DNA from: Planctomycetota bacterium
Lineage (GTDB): Bacteria > Planctomycetota > PLA2 > JAEUHO01
DNA: 64,000 nt
Direction: 5' to 3'
Assembly (NCBI GenBank): GCA_020631815.1
Contig: JACKGW010000001.1
Span: forward strand, 186,001-250,000
Shown piece after piece: positions 26,978 through 36,274 of the stretch; position 1 is the first letter of the stretch, and every line of letters begins with the position of its first letter. The notes beneath the pieces are model-generated. The model had not been told where the DNA came from. It saw only the letters and a list, made by a program, of their open reading frames with translations, and did no database searches. The translations under genes were made by a program, and so were the position numbers.

Positions 26978-27227
26978 TCCGGCGCTGCGGAGCGATAGCG
27001 ACGCGGGGCGCCGGGTCTGACTCCGTGGTGGCGCTTCCAGGCGCATGTACGCGGTAGCCCGATCGCACGGGAGGGGCGTACATGCCGGCGGACGCGGTTC
27101 AACCGAGCCAGACCCGGACGCCTCGCGTTGCCGCTGCGCGGCGCCGCAGCGCCGGATCAGGCACGTGGCCAGACCCGTGCGCCTCGCATCGTCGCCGACG
27201 CGACTCCACACCACCGGGTCAGGCGCC
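26969..27227. repeat. Family A repeat pair (copy A4), starting inside the peptidase gene
   Basis: The 332-base spacer before the M16 peptidase gene begins with GGTGTCTGATCCGGCGCTGCG at 26969, whose TGA is the peptidase stop codon, paired with CGCCGGGTCTGACTCCG near 27023. A second unit runs from GAGCCAGACCCGG at about 27108 to GCCGGATCAGGCACG at 27165, and a degraded third one ends with GGGTCAGGCGCC at 27227. The rest of the spacer shows no gene; it must hold the M16 gene's promoter. Confidence 0.8.
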
Positions 27228-27309
27228 AGCCTTCCGGGCTCCCCGAACCGGTACCCGGGGGCCCGTGGACGGGGCGTAGACTCGCGCCCCCCTCGCTTCG
27301 GAGCAACGC

Positions 27310-30165
27310 ATGCATCGCTTCCCCGCCGCCCTGCTGGCCGCCGCCGCCCTGGCCGCTGGTTTCAGCCCGGCCCTTGCCAAGGAGACCGTGCCCGTGGACC
27401 GCCCGCTGCCCGTGGACGACCGCTACGACGTCCGCGAGACACTGCCCTCGGGCCTCAAGCTGTACGTTCGCCATCACGAGGTGCCCAAGGGCATGGTGGC
27501 GATGTGGCTCCACTTCGGTACCGGCTCGGTCAACGAGACCGATGCCGAGCGGGGGCTCGCGCACTTCCTCGAACACATGGCGTTCCGCGGCAGCACCCAC
27601 TTCAAGCCCGGCACGGTCACGTCGCGCTTCGAGGACCTCGGTGTGCGCTTCGGCCGCGACCAGAACGCGATGACGTCGTTCGACCAGACGACGTACCAGA
27701 TCGCGTTGCCGCGCACCGACCCGCATGCCATCAGCGAGGCCCTGCTGTTCCTCTCCGACGTGGCGCATCGCCTCGCCTTGCTCGACCCGGAGATCGACGA
27801 CGAGCGCGGCGTGGTGCTCGAAGAGGCGCGCGCCCGTGCCGGCGCGCAGATGCGCATCCTCGAGCAGCTGTTCCCGCTCGTGGCGCCCGGCTCGCTCATC
27901 GCCGAGCGGCTGCCGATCGGCATCCCCGAAGTCGTGCAGAAGATCGACTCCAAGGCCATGAAGGCCTACTGGAGCAAGTGGTACCGGCCCGAGACGTCGA
28001 CGTTGATGATCGTCGGCGACATCGATGCGCCGACCGTGGCCGCCATGGCCAAGCTGGCCTTCGCCGACTGGCGTCCGGCGGGCGACGTCCCCACGCCGCA
28101 AGACGGTGGCTTGCTCAGCCAGGGTGCGCGCCGCGCGGCCGTGCTGACCGACCCCGAGGTCACGCAGGCCGATCTCACGTGGATGCGTGCCGAGCCCCTC
28201 GAGGCCTCCACGACCTACGGTGACTTCCGCGACTGGTGCGTGGATCGCCTGGGCACATGGATCGTGGGCCAGCGCCTCGACGAGCTGCGACGCACGGGCA
28301 ACGCCCCGTTCCAGGACGCCGCGTTCCGCACGCAGCCTTTCGTCTCGGGCGCGCAGATCCGCACGCTGGACGTGCAGTCTCCGCCCGAGCGCTGGCGCGA
28401 GGCCGCCCAAGCGCTGCTCGTCGAGTGGCGCCGTGTGCAGCAGCACGGTGTGCTGCCGGAGGAGCTGACGCGCGCCAAGAAGGCGCTGCTTGCCGGCTTC
28501 GAGCAAGCCGTCGAGGGCGCTGGCGGCGTGCCGACCATCGGTGTCTTGGCGCAGCTCAACAACCTCGTCACGCAGGGCCGTCAGCCGATGTCCGAGGCCC
28601 AGCGCCTCGAGGTGGCCACCGACCTGCTGCCCGGCATCACCGCCGACGAGGTCACGAAGGAGCTGCAGACGGCGTACAACCTCGAGGGCGGCGTCGTCTA
28701 CCTCGTGATGCCGGAGAAGGCCGGTCTGACCGTCCCGAAGGCCGAGGAGCTCGAGGTACTCGTTGCCGAGGCGGCCGCCATGGACGTTCCCGCGCCGACG
28801 TCCTCGGCCGACGTGGACCGTCTCGTGGCTCCGCCGGCCGCGGCCGGGGCCGTGACCAGCTCCGAGGTCCACGCCGGTCTCGACGTGACGCATGTCACGT
28901 ACGCGAACGGCCTGGAGGGCTACTACAAGACGCTGCCCTCCGGCGGCGACTCCTACATCCAGCTCGTGCTGCATGGTGGCATCTGCGATGAGAACGCGGA
29001 GAACCGCGGCATCACGGCGTTGGCCGTCGATGCGCTCGACAGCGATGGCTTGGCCAGCAGCGAGCACGACGCCAGCGCGATCGCGGGCTGGCGCGTGGGC
29101 AAGAAGTTCCGCCTGAACCTCGCGCGCAATGGCGCGTCGGTGGTGCTGACCGTGTCGGGTGCGCCCGACGGATTGGCCGCGGGCTTGGAGCTGGCCCATC
29201 TGCTGCTGACCGACGGCGTCGTCACGCCGAGCGCATTGGAGACCGTTCGCGAGTCGCTCCTGCAGGATCTCGAGGACGCGCGCCGCAGCACGCAGCAGCA
29301 GGCGTTCACGCGCGTGCGTCAACGCGTCGGCGGTGACGACCCGCGTCTGGGCCTGCCGCCCGAGGCGACCGTCCGCGCGATCGATGCGGCCGCGGCGACC
29401 GCGTGGTGGAAGCACCTGGCGGCGACGGCTCCGATGGACGTGGTCGTCACGGGGCCGATCGGTGCGGACGCCGCGCAGGCCCTGGTCGGCACGTGGCTCG
29501 CCACGCTGCCCGCGCGACCCGAGGGCGCCTGGGCCGAGCACGTCAAGCACACGACGTTCGAGCGTCATCTGGCACCGGGTGGCGAGAACATCCGCGTGGT
29601 CACGATCACGCCGACGGCCGTGGCGCTCGAGGCGTGGGTGGGCATCGACCGCGATGACCCGGTCGCGCTGGCCCATGCCCAGCACGGCTCGATGATCCTC
29701 ACGACGCGCTTGCTCAAGGAAGTGCGCGAGACGCGCGGCCTGACCTACTCGATCCAAGCCTTCCCCATGATCGGCGACTACCGCGGCCTCGAGCTGATGG
29801 GCGCGTTCTTCACCGCCGACAAGGACAAGCTCGAAGAGGCGGCCAAGATCGCCTACGAGACGGCGAAGGGCCTTGGCGAGGAAGGTCCGACGGACGTCGA
29901 GGTCAACGCGATCAACGTGCAGATGGCGCTGGGTCTCGCTCGCGAGAAGCAGCTGCCGACGTTCTGGCTGGGCACCCTCGGCGGTGCCCGTCAGCTCTCC
30001 GGCGGCCTCGACGCCGTCGCGCAGGGCATCACGGCTGCGGAGAAGGTCGACGTCGAGGGCCTCAAGGTGTTCCTCGCCAACCTGCTGCGCGACGAAAACT
30101 ACCTGCATGTGCTCGCGCGTCCCTCGCCGCCCGACGACAGCGTCAAGCCCGAAGGCGTCAAGTAG
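27310..30165 (+). CDS. M16 (pitrilysin/insulinase) family zinc peptidase, exported
   Basis: A 951-residue protein with a signal peptide (about 1-23, ending ALA). The inverted zinc motif H85-F-L-E88-H89 and the downstream ligand in ERGVVLEEAR (E172) are intact, so the N-terminal half should be active. The C-terminal half (about 520-930) repeats the M16 fold without the zinc motif, as usual for the two-part architecture; it has TRLLKEVRETRGLTYSIQAFP, the substrate-clamping R-Y region. It probably degrades peptides in the periplasm. The gene follows a repeat-rich spacer. Confidence 0.92.
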   Translation: MHRFPAALLAAAALAAGFSPALAKETVPVDRPLPVDDRYDVRETLPSGLKLYVRHHEVPKGMVAMWLHFGTGSVNETDAERGLAHFLEHMAFRGSTHFKPGTVTSRFEDLGVRFGRDQNAMTSFDQTTYQIALPRTDPHAISEALLFLSDVAHRLALLDPEIDDERGVVLEEARARAGAQMRILEQLFPLVAPGSLIAERLPIGIPEVVQKIDSKAMKAYWSKWYRPETSTLMIVGDIDAPTVAAMAKLAFADWRPAGDVPTPQDGGLLSQGARRAAVLTDPEVTQADLTWMRAEPLEASTTYGDFRDWCVDRLGTWIVGQRLDELRRTGNAPFQDAAFRTQPFVSGAQIRTLDVQSPPERWREAAQALLVEWRRVQQHGVLPEELTRAKKALLAGFEQAVEGAGGVPTIGVLAQLNNLVTQGRQPMSEAQRLEVATDLLPGITADEVTKELQTAYNLEGGVVYLVMPEKAGLTVPKAEELEVLVAEAAAMDVPAPTSSADVDRLVAPPAAAGAVTSSEVHAGLDVTHVTYANGLEGYYKTLPSGGDSYIQLVLHGGICDENAENRGITALAVDALDSDGLASSEHDASAIAGWRVGKKFRLNLARNGASVVLTVSGAPDGLAAGLELAHLLLTDGVVTPSALETVRESLLQDLEDARRSTQQQAFTRVRQRVGGDDPRLGLPPEATVRAIDAAAATAWWKHLAATAPMDVVVTGPIGADAAQALVGTWLATLPARPEGAWAEHVKHTTFERHLAPGGENIRVVTITPTAVALEAWVGIDRDDPVALAHAQHGSMILTTRLLKEVRETRGLTYSIQAFPMIGDYRGLELMGAFFTADKDKLEEAAKIAYETAKGLGEEGPTDVEVNAINVQMALGLAREKQLPTFWLGTLGGARQLSGGLDAVAQGITAAEKVDVEGLKVFLANLLRDENYLHVLARPSPPDDSVKPEGVK

Positions 30166-30315
30166 GCGCTCGGCCCTGGACTGGGCGCCGGAGCACCGCT
30201 TCGTCGTCCTTGCGTGGAGGACCACGCGGCGTCCTCCTCATCGGCACCCGGCATCCCATCCAGGGCCGAGCGCGGCACTCCCCCGGGAGGGGTGGTCACG
30301 CTTCGGATCCGACAG

Positions 30316-30344
30316 GGGCTCGGGACCAAGCATCTGGCGAACCG
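30316..30344. repeat. Fragment of family B repeat end
   Basis: GGGACCAAGCATCTGGCGA here matches the right terminus of family B (GGGACCGAGCATCTG) with one change in that 15-base core. No left terminus is seen within the 212-base spacer, so this is a decayed or truncated copy between the M16 and phosphodiesterase genes. Confidence 0.55.
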
Positions 30345-30358
30345 TTCCCGCGCCCCCC

Positions 30359-30369
30359 AGGAGGTGATC
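30359..30369 (+). promoter_or_regulatory. Extended Shine-Dalgarno AGGAGGTGATC
   Basis: Eleven consecutive bases are complementary to the conserved 3' end of bacterial 16S rRNA (GATCACCTCCT). It lies 8 nt before the GTG start at 30378, measured from its end, and decides that start over an internal TTG at 30381. Such a long match is far beyond the 4-6 nt seen elsewhere in the window and may compensate for the weak GTG start. Confidence 0.7.
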
Positions 30370-30377
30370 GCCTACCC

Positions 30378-31004
30378 GTGTTGACGCTTGGGCATCGTGG
30401 GTGCACACGGGCGGCACCCGAGAACACCTGGGAGGCCTTCGAGGCCGCCCTCGCGGCCGGTCTCGATGGATGCGAGACCGACGTACGGCGTAGCGCCGAC
30501 GGCCAGCTGGTTCTCGTGCACGACGATCGTCTCGCCGACGGACGCCGCGTGGCCGAGCTGGACCGCGCCGCGCTCGAAGCGGCGCTCGGCCACGCGGTGC
30601 CCACGGTTCCCGAGGTGCTCGGGCGTTGGCCCGACGCCGTCTGGAACCTCGAGGTCAAGGACCAGGTCGCCACGGCGCCGCTGCTGCACGCACTGCGCCG
30701 CCATGACCTGGAGCGCGTGCTCGTCACCTCGTTCGACCATCCGGTCGCCATGCGCGCTGCCCTGGAGAGCGAGGCCGGCGCCGGCGTCCTGATCGCGCAT
30801 CGCCCTCTGCGCGGCGCCACACCGTTCGCCACGTGGCGGCGCGCCGGCATCGGCACCCTCATCCTGCCGTTCCCCTACCTCGCGCCGTGGTTGGTCGACG
30901 AGGCCGCCGAGGCAGGCATGAACGTGGGCACCTGGGGGCTGGCCACACCCGAGAAGCACGCCCAAGCCCGCGAGGCAGGCGCCACGATCCTGATCACGGA
31001 CTGA
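30378..31004 (+). CDS. Glycerophosphodiester phosphodiesterase family protein
   Basis: A 208-residue, probably cytosolic, GDPD-family enzyme that hydrolyses glycerophosphodiesters to glycerol 3-phosphate and an alcohol. The active-site set is visible: H6-R7 in LGHRG, E15-N16-T17, E33 and D35 in GCETDVR, and H48-D49 in LVLVHDD. The later NLEVKD strand supplies the third metal ligand region. It is slightly short for the family (about 240) but has all core motifs. The GTG start has an 11-base extended ribosome binding site. It is followed after 50 bases by the histidine kinase gene. Confidence 0.9.
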   Translation: MLTLGHRGCTRAAPENTWEAFEAALAAGLDGCETDVRRSADGQLVLVHDDRLADGRRVAELDRAALEAALGHAVPTVPEVLGRWPDAVWNLEVKDQVATAPLLHALRRHDLERVLVTSFDHPVAMRAALESEAGAGVLIAHRPLRGATPFATWRRAGIGTLILPFPYLAPWLVDEAAEAGMNVGTWGLATPEKHAQAREAGATILITD

Positions 31005-31054
31005 CGCCCGAGCCTCGTTGCGGGGACGTGACAACTGCCCCAGCGAGGCCGTGG

Positions 31055-32842
31055 ATGCTCGCCGGCGTGAGGCGGACGAGCTCCCCCTGGTTGCTACCGG
31101 TGGTGTTGGCCGTCGTGGGTGTCGCCCTCGGCTTCCTCGGAGCGCGCCTTGCCAACCTGGAGGTCGACGCCCGGGCCAAGGACGACCGTGCGCACCTGCA
31201 GGAGGTGCTCGCCTCCGTGCCGAAGTCGCTGCAGATGCAGCTGACCAGCCCCTCGGAACCGCCGCTCCGCACGTGGCAGCTGGTCTCCGGGTACCAGCCG
31301 GTCCCGCTCGACGAGGGCGAGCGCCTGCGGCTGGACGAAGCCGAGTGGCGCTTCACGCACGGAGAGCCCGACGTCGCGCGGCGGTCTTGGCAGGCCATCG
31401 AGGCGACGGGATCGCGCGGTGCACGCTCTCTTGCGGCCCTGCGCTTGGCTGCGGCCCTTCGCAGGGAAGACCCGGGTCGGGCGAAGGAGCTGCTCGAGCG
31501 GCTTGCCAACGTCCCTGGAACCTGGGCGGAACAGGGTGTGCCCCTGTCGCTGGGCGCAGCGTGGTTGGCTGCCGAGATCGAGCGCGAGAGATGGCCCGGT
31601 CAGATGTCGGCTCGCCGCCAGCTGCTCCAGCTCTCGGGCCACGGCCTGCTGTTGGGACCATCCAACATGGTGGGCCCTGACGCGCTGTTGCTCGCTGCGC
31701 CGCCCCCCTCGTCGAAGGGTGGGCCGCTGGACCCCGGCATCGAGCGCGAGCTCGAGGCGGCGCGACGTGTGGCGCGCGAGGGGCGGCAGTGGCGTGAGCG
31801 TCTCGGCGACCATCTCGAGCTGGCCGTGTCGGGCTCGCTGGCCGTCTGGCGTCGCGGTGATGCGATCCAGACCCGTCCCGTGAAGGCGCTGCTCGATCCG
31901 GTGGCCAAGGCGAGTGGGGCGGACCTACGCCTTCTCGGCGTGAACACGGCTCCATCTGCCGAGGCCCTCGTGACCCCCGCCCTCCCGCCGCCTCTGTCGC
32001 TGTTCCGTGTGGAGGCAACGCCTCCCCACCTGGAGCGGGGATGGACCATCCACATCCCGTGGGTGGTCGGGCTCGGTGTGTACCTGCTGGGGGCCGTCGT
32101 CGCCCTGCTCGCCTTCCGCCGCCACGCCCGAGCGGCGCGCATGCAGGGTGACTTCGTAGCCGCGGTCAGCCATGAGCTGAAGACGCCGATCGCCAGCGTG
32201 CGGGCCATGGCCGAGCTGCTTGCCGACGGCGTGGCGGACGATCCGCAAAGGACGCGCACCTACGCCGAGCGCATCGAGAACGAGATGACCCGCCTTGGCA
32301 CCACGGTCCGCAACATCCTCGACGCCTCGCGTGTGGAACAGACCGGCGAGCTGGCCCTCGCGCGTGTCGCCCAGGACCCCGCCCGGCTCGTCGAGGACGT
32401 CGTCGCAGGCGTACGGCCGCTGCTGGAACGCCGCGGCTTCCGCGTCGAGCTCGATGTGCAGGCTGCCGAGCGGCTCGCCTTGCTCGATGGTGCGGCGCTT
32501 CGCAGCGTGCTCGTGAACCTGCTCGACAACGCCATGAAGTTCGCCGGGCCTGGCCGCACGGTGCGCGTCGTCGGCCGCAGCGAGGTCGACGGCCGCTACC
32601 GCATCGAGGTGGTCGACGACGGCGTGGGCCTGCCGCCCGGTGACCCCGAGCGGCTGTTCCGTCGCTTCCATCGCGGCGCCGGGGCCAAGGAGGCGGCGAT
32701 CCCCGGGATCGGTCTCGGGCTGTTCGTGGCCCGCCAGGTCGTCGAAGCCCATGGCGGCACGATCTACGCCGAGGACGTGCCCCAGGGGGGCGCCCGGTTC
32801 GTCGTGGTACTCCCTCCGGCTCGCGAGGAGGCCCGCGCATGA
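31055..32842 (+). CDS. Membrane sensor histidine kinase
   Basis: A 595-residue two-component sensor. Membrane helices at about 11-31 and 335-354 enclose a roughly 300-residue extracytoplasmic sensor region rich in alpha-helical repeats that resemble TPR-like solenoids. The phosphoacceptor H373 lies in AVSHELKTP; the ATP-binding lid shows NLLDNAMKFA, VDDGVGLPPGD and GIGLGLFVARQVVEAHGG. The ATG at 31055 with GAGG 6 nt upstream is chosen; an in-frame GTG at 31028 is possible. Its stop overlaps the response regulator start (ATGA), so the pair is coupled. The signal sensed is unknown. Confidence 0.9.
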   Translation: MLAGVRRTSSPWLLPVVLAVVGVALGFLGARLANLEVDARAKDDRAHLQEVLASVPKSLQMQLTSPSEPPLRTWQLVSGYQPVPLDEGERLRLDEAEWRFTHGEPDVARRSWQAIEATGSRGARSLAALRLAAALRREDPGRAKELLERLANVPGTWAEQGVPLSLGAAWLAAEIERERWPGQMSARRQLLQLSGHGLLLGPSNMVGPDALLLAAPPPSSKGGPLDPGIERELEAARRVAREGRQWRERLGDHLELAVSGSLAVWRRGDAIQTRPVKALLDPVAKASGADLRLLGVNTAPSAEALVTPALPPPLSLFRVEATPPHLERGWTIHIPWVVGLGVYLLGAVVALLAFRRHARAARMQGDFVAAVSHELKTPIASVRAMAELLADGVADDPQRTRTYAERIENEMTRLGTTVRNILDASRVEQTGELALARVAQDPARLVEDVVAGVRPLLERRGFRVELDVQAAERLALLDGAALRSVLVNLLDNAMKFAGPGRTVRVVGRSEVDGRYRIEVVDDGVGLPPGDPERLFRRFHRGAGAKEAAIPGIGLGLFVARQVVEAHGGTIYAEDVPQGGARFVVVLPPAREEARA

Positions 32843-33543
32843 GATCGCCGCACGTGCTGATCGTGGAAGACGACGAGTCGCTGGGGCTGGCGCTGGTCGA
32901 TGCCTTCGAGCGCGATGGCTACCGCGTGGATCACGTCATCGACGGTCGCGAGGCGCTCGAGCGCGGCTTGGCCCGCCGCTTCGACCTCATCGTGCTCGAC
33001 TTGATGTTGCCGGGCATGGACGGCTACGAGGTGTGCAAGCGACTGCGCGCCGCGGGCCGCGACAGCCCGATCTTGATGCTCACGGCCCGCGGCCGTGAAG
33101 AGGATCGCGTGCACGGCCTGGACCTGGGCGCCGACGACTACCTGTGCAAGCCGTTCTCGCTGCGCGAGCTCCTGGCCCGCGCGCGGGCTCGGGTGCGCGC
33201 GAAGAAGCCCATCGCGCCGCAGCGCGTGGCCTTCGACGGCATCGAGATCGATCTCGGGGCGCGCGTCGTTCGCGAGGGAAGCCGCGTGGCCCAGCTGACG
33301 CCGCTGGAGACCGGGATGCTCTCGATCCTCTTGGCGCATCGGGCGGAGGTCGTTACGCGCCACCGCTTCCTCGACGAGGTGTGGGGCTACGACCGCCATC
33401 CGACCACGCGAACCATCGACATGCACATGGCGCGGCTGCGCGCCAAGCTCGGCGCCGACGACGTCATCGCCACCGTGCATGGCGTCGGCTACCGCTTCGA
33501 TCCGCCCGAATCGTTCGAAGTCCGTGACATCGACGTGGCATGA
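32839..33543 (+). CDS. OmpR/PhoB-type response regulator
   Basis: A 234-residue DNA-binding regulator. The receiver domain has the acidic pair D11-D12, the phospho-acceptor D54 in IVLDLMLPGMDG, and K104 in YLCKPF. The C-terminal winged helix (about 135-225) shows QLTPLETGMLSILLAHRAEVVTR and the recognition helix region TRTIDMHMARLRAKLG, ending in the HGVGYRF wing. It is the cognate partner of the overlapping histidine kinase. The adjacent exported HEAT-repeat gene may be a target, since it begins only 62 bases downstream. Confidence 0.93.
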   Translation: MRSPHVLIVEDDESLGLALVDAFERDGYRVDHVIDGREALERGLARRFDLIVLDLMLPGMDGYEVCKRLRAAGRDSPILMLTARGREEDRVHGLDLGADDYLCKPFSLRELLARARARVRAKKPIAPQRVAFDGIEIDLGARVVREGSRVAQLTPLETGMLSILLAHRAEVVTRHRFLDEVWGYDRHPTTRTIDMHMARLRAKLGADDVIATVHGVGYRFDPPESFEVRDIDVA

Positions 33544-33605
33544 GCGTCACCACCGCGCCTCGCGCCGCGTCCACGCTGGGAACCCTGACCCAAGGAGACC
33601 TCCCC

Positions 33606-36140
33606 ATGCGAACCACCACCCGCACGCGCTACTTGGCAGCCCTCGGGCTCGGCTTGGTACTGCTCGTCGCGGCGCCCGCCCGCGCGGACGATGCGCCCGC
33701 CGATATCGTCGCGCTCCTCGAGCGCGCACGCGCGGCAGAGCGCGTCGAGAAGGATCTGGCCAAGGCGCAGGCGCTCTACGAGCAGGTCTTCGCCAAGGCA
33801 GCGTCTACCGAGGCGGGTCGGGAGGCCGGCATTCGCCTCCTAGACCTTGACGCGGACCGCACCCACGAGGCATGGCTCACGTTGATCGGCACGCTCAGCG
33901 AAGCCCACGGGGCCACGCTCGACAAGGCCACCGTCGACAAGATCGTCGAGCTGGCCCAGACGCACTTGCAGCCTGGCGAGATGGTGAAGACGCCGCGGGG
34001 GGTGTTCGTGCGCGCGCGCGAAGGTGAGCTGACCGAGGGGGAACCCTCTCCCGCATTGCGTGCCCTCCAGGCTGGCCTGAAGCAACTGGGCCCCATCAAC
34101 TGGGCCTACGGACCGGGGATCCCCGACGGGATCGAAACCGATGTCGACCGACTTGTCGCGTCCCTGGGAGATAGCGCGCGAGCTACCGTCGAGCAGTACC
34201 TCTCGATGCGACGGGCGCCCTACGTTGACGGGCTTCTTGCCCTGCTTCGAATCGACGCCTCCGCCGGTTGGCGCGAGGTTGGCGTTTCCCTGAGGGAGCT
34301 CCCGGCTGTGGCGCGCGCCCAGCTCGCTGGAATCCTGAAGTACATGCACGCGTGGGGGCCGGTCGATCCACCCGTGCTTCTGGAGGCACTCGGACCGGTC
34401 TTGAAGTCGGACAATGCGGAGTCCGTGCATGAGCGTGTGTTGGCATTCCTCTTGGATCGAGCGGATAGCCCGGCCGACTCCAGGTACGCAGAACTGGCGC
34501 GCACCGAGAGGCTCCAAGCGTTGTGGTGGGCCGCCGTGGTTTCGTGGATTGGCCGCGACGCCGAGCGACTTCGCCGAGTCGTTGCCCTCGAGAGGTATCT
34601 CCCCTCCGACGGAGCTGCGCTGGTCCAGCTGCTGCTAACTCTGATGGGACTGGACGGTAGCTACAGTCCTGGCAGGAGCAGCTTGGATGCCTCCGCATCA
34701 GAGGGCTGGCGTGATGCCATCGCCGAGTTCAGCATGTTCGCCCTGGACCTTCCTGCCATGCGCGGGATTCTCTCTGGCCTCCCCTGGGTCAAGAGCCATG
34801 CCGCGCTCCATGGTCACGATGGAAGATCCCAGCGCTGCATCCAGGGGCTCATAGAGCGGACCCAAGCGGCTTCGACGCAGGCACTCCGGAGGCGTGCAGC
34901 GCTTTGGTCTGGGCGCCGACTGGTCGCTGCTCCCGGCGCCGAGCGCCACAAGTGGCTGCTGTGCTGGTCGGCGAGCGTAGAGATCGACTTTGCGGACGCG
35001 GGGGCGGAGGAGGGCTACGTCCCGCGGCTCCTGGATCTGCTCTCGGACCTGGATGCCGCTTCCGTGTCCAGTCGCGGCGGTGTTGCCAGGGCCGCGCTCA
35101 AGCTCCCGAGAGTGTGGGACGGCCTCCTTGACCGGCTCTCGAGCACCGAGGGGGAGGAATCTCCGCTGGCTTGGGTCCTCGCCATGGATGGGTTGCCTGA
35201 GTCGCCACCCAGTGCTGCGAGTGCGGTCCTTCGTTGGGTCGAGCTGTTCCTCGCCGACGCGAAGGTCGTGCCGCGGCCCTCGCGCGCAATCTGGCAGGCT
35301 GCGTCGGATCTCGACGCTGCGCGCTATGACCGCGCGGTTCTCGAGGCGCTGACGACGCGCGGTTGGGTCGTTCCCACGGAGGCTATGCTCCCGCTCGGGG
35401 ATGCAGACGTGGCCCGCGTGCAAGCCTGGCTAGATGCGATGGAGGCGCCATCGGTTTCGAGGCCACCCCCCTCTCACCTCGCCCGCAATGTTCTCGCGAT
35501 CATCCTCCAGAAGCTTGGCCCCGAGCCTGTACTGCAACGAGCGGAGGATTCTCGGTCTCCGTTCAGCACAGAAGCGCTGGCCGTAGTTGCGACGAGCCGC
35601 GATCTGGCCGTGCAGGAGCGGCTTGTCCGTCTGGCCACAGCGGAGGCCGCCCAGCAGCCTTCGCCCGCCCTGCAGCCAGAGCGTACGCTGCAGTGGCTCG
35701 TGTTCGCTGATCGGTACCCCGCGCGCGGTCTCGTTCCACTCCTGGTCACCATTTACGAGACTCTTGGCTCAGAGGGCGTGACGAGCCGCGCGCGTGCTGC
35801 GTCCATCCTGGACCAGATCCGGGACCGCGAAGATCGGATGCGCTACTTCCACGCCATGCTCGACGGACCCGATGACCCAGAGGGCGAGATCCTACCGCTT
35901 CTCGAGGACACGGACGCCGCCGTCCGCCAGGGTGCGATCCAAGCCTTGGGCGCCGTGGGGGGGCCACGGGCGTTGGTGCAGCTGTTGAAGCTGGCCAAGC
36001 GCGAGGGGGCACCGGCAGGCGAGCGTGCGGCGGCACTTGATGCCGTTGCCAAGATCTCTGCGCGAGCGCCCGCCGGTGCGACGTCGACGCAGGCACGTTC
36101 CCCCGCGGCGGCCGAGGCGGGGAGCGGTGGCGGCAAGTAG
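33606..36140 (+). CDS. Large exported HEAT-repeat-like protein
   Basis: An 844-residue protein with a signal peptide (about 1-27, ending ARADD). Most of it is predicted helical. Only the last 150 residues are clearly HEAT-like, with DTDAAVRQGAIQALGAVGGPRALVQLLKLAKREGA. The C-terminus is alanine/serine/glycine-rich. The ATG at 33606 with AAGGAGA upstream and the signal peptide is preferred over an ATG at 33540 overlapping the regulator stop. Its codon use is looser, with more A/T in third positions than neighbouring genes. It could be a scaffold for the kinase pathway, but no function is known. Confidence 0.7.
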   Translation: MRTTTRTRYLAALGLGLVLLVAAPARADDAPADIVALLERARAAERVEKDLAKAQALYEQVFAKAASTEAGREAGIRLLDLDADRTHEAWLTLIGTLSEAHGATLDKATVDKIVELAQTHLQPGEMVKTPRGVFVRAREGELTEGEPSPALRALQAGLKQLGPINWAYGPGIPDGIETDVDRLVASLGDSARATVEQYLSMRRAPYVDGLLALLRIDASAGWREVGVSLRELPAVARAQLAGILKYMHAWGPVDPPVLLEALGPVLKSDNAESVHERVLAFLLDRADSPADSRYAELARTERLQALWWAAVVSWIGRDAERLRRVVALERYLPSDGAALVQLLLTLMGLDGSYSPGRSSLDASASEGWRDAIAEFSMFALDLPAMRGILSGLPWVKSHAALHGHDGRSQRCIQGLIERTQAASTQALRRRAALWSGRRLVAAPGAERHKWLLCWSASVEIDFADAGAEEGYVPRLLDLLSDLDAASVSSRGGVARAALKLPRVWDGLLDRLSSTEGEESPLAWVLAMDGLPESPPSAASAVLRWVELFLADAKVVPRPSRAIWQAASDLDAARYDRAVLEALTTRGWVVPTEAMLPLGDADVARVQAWLDAMEAPSVSRPPPSHLARNVLAIILQKLGPEPVLQRAEDSRSPFSTEALAVVATSRDLAVQERLVRLATAEAAQQPSPALQPERTLQWLVFADRYPARGLVPLLVTIYETLGSEGVTSRARAASILDQIRDREDRMRYFHAMLDGPDDPEGEILPLLEDTDAAVRQGAIQALGAVGGPRALVQLLKLAKREGAPAGERAAALDAVAKISARAPAGATSTQARSPAAAEAGSGGGK

Positions 36141-36274
36141 GCGGCCCGGGTCCTCTACGGTCACGTAGCTCCATGCGGCCTGGCTACTCGTCTGGCCCAC
36201 AGCCCGCTCCGGCCCCGGTCCTCTCGCGAGGGTGCTCTTCCCGACGGCTGCCAGCCGCGAGGCGTCGCCCAGGC

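Noticed and set aside
27157..30225. A 1022-codon open frame antisense to the M16 peptidase gene
   Set aside because: The sense strand has all the M16 zinc ligands and a signal peptide. The antisense protein has low-complexity Arg/Gly/His composition without motifs.
36141..36274. Possible third family C element between the HEAT and phosphoesterase genes
   Set aside because: Only about 30 bases (CTCCGGCCCCGGTCCTCTCG) resemble family C, with no inverted ends, so it is at most a decayed fragment.
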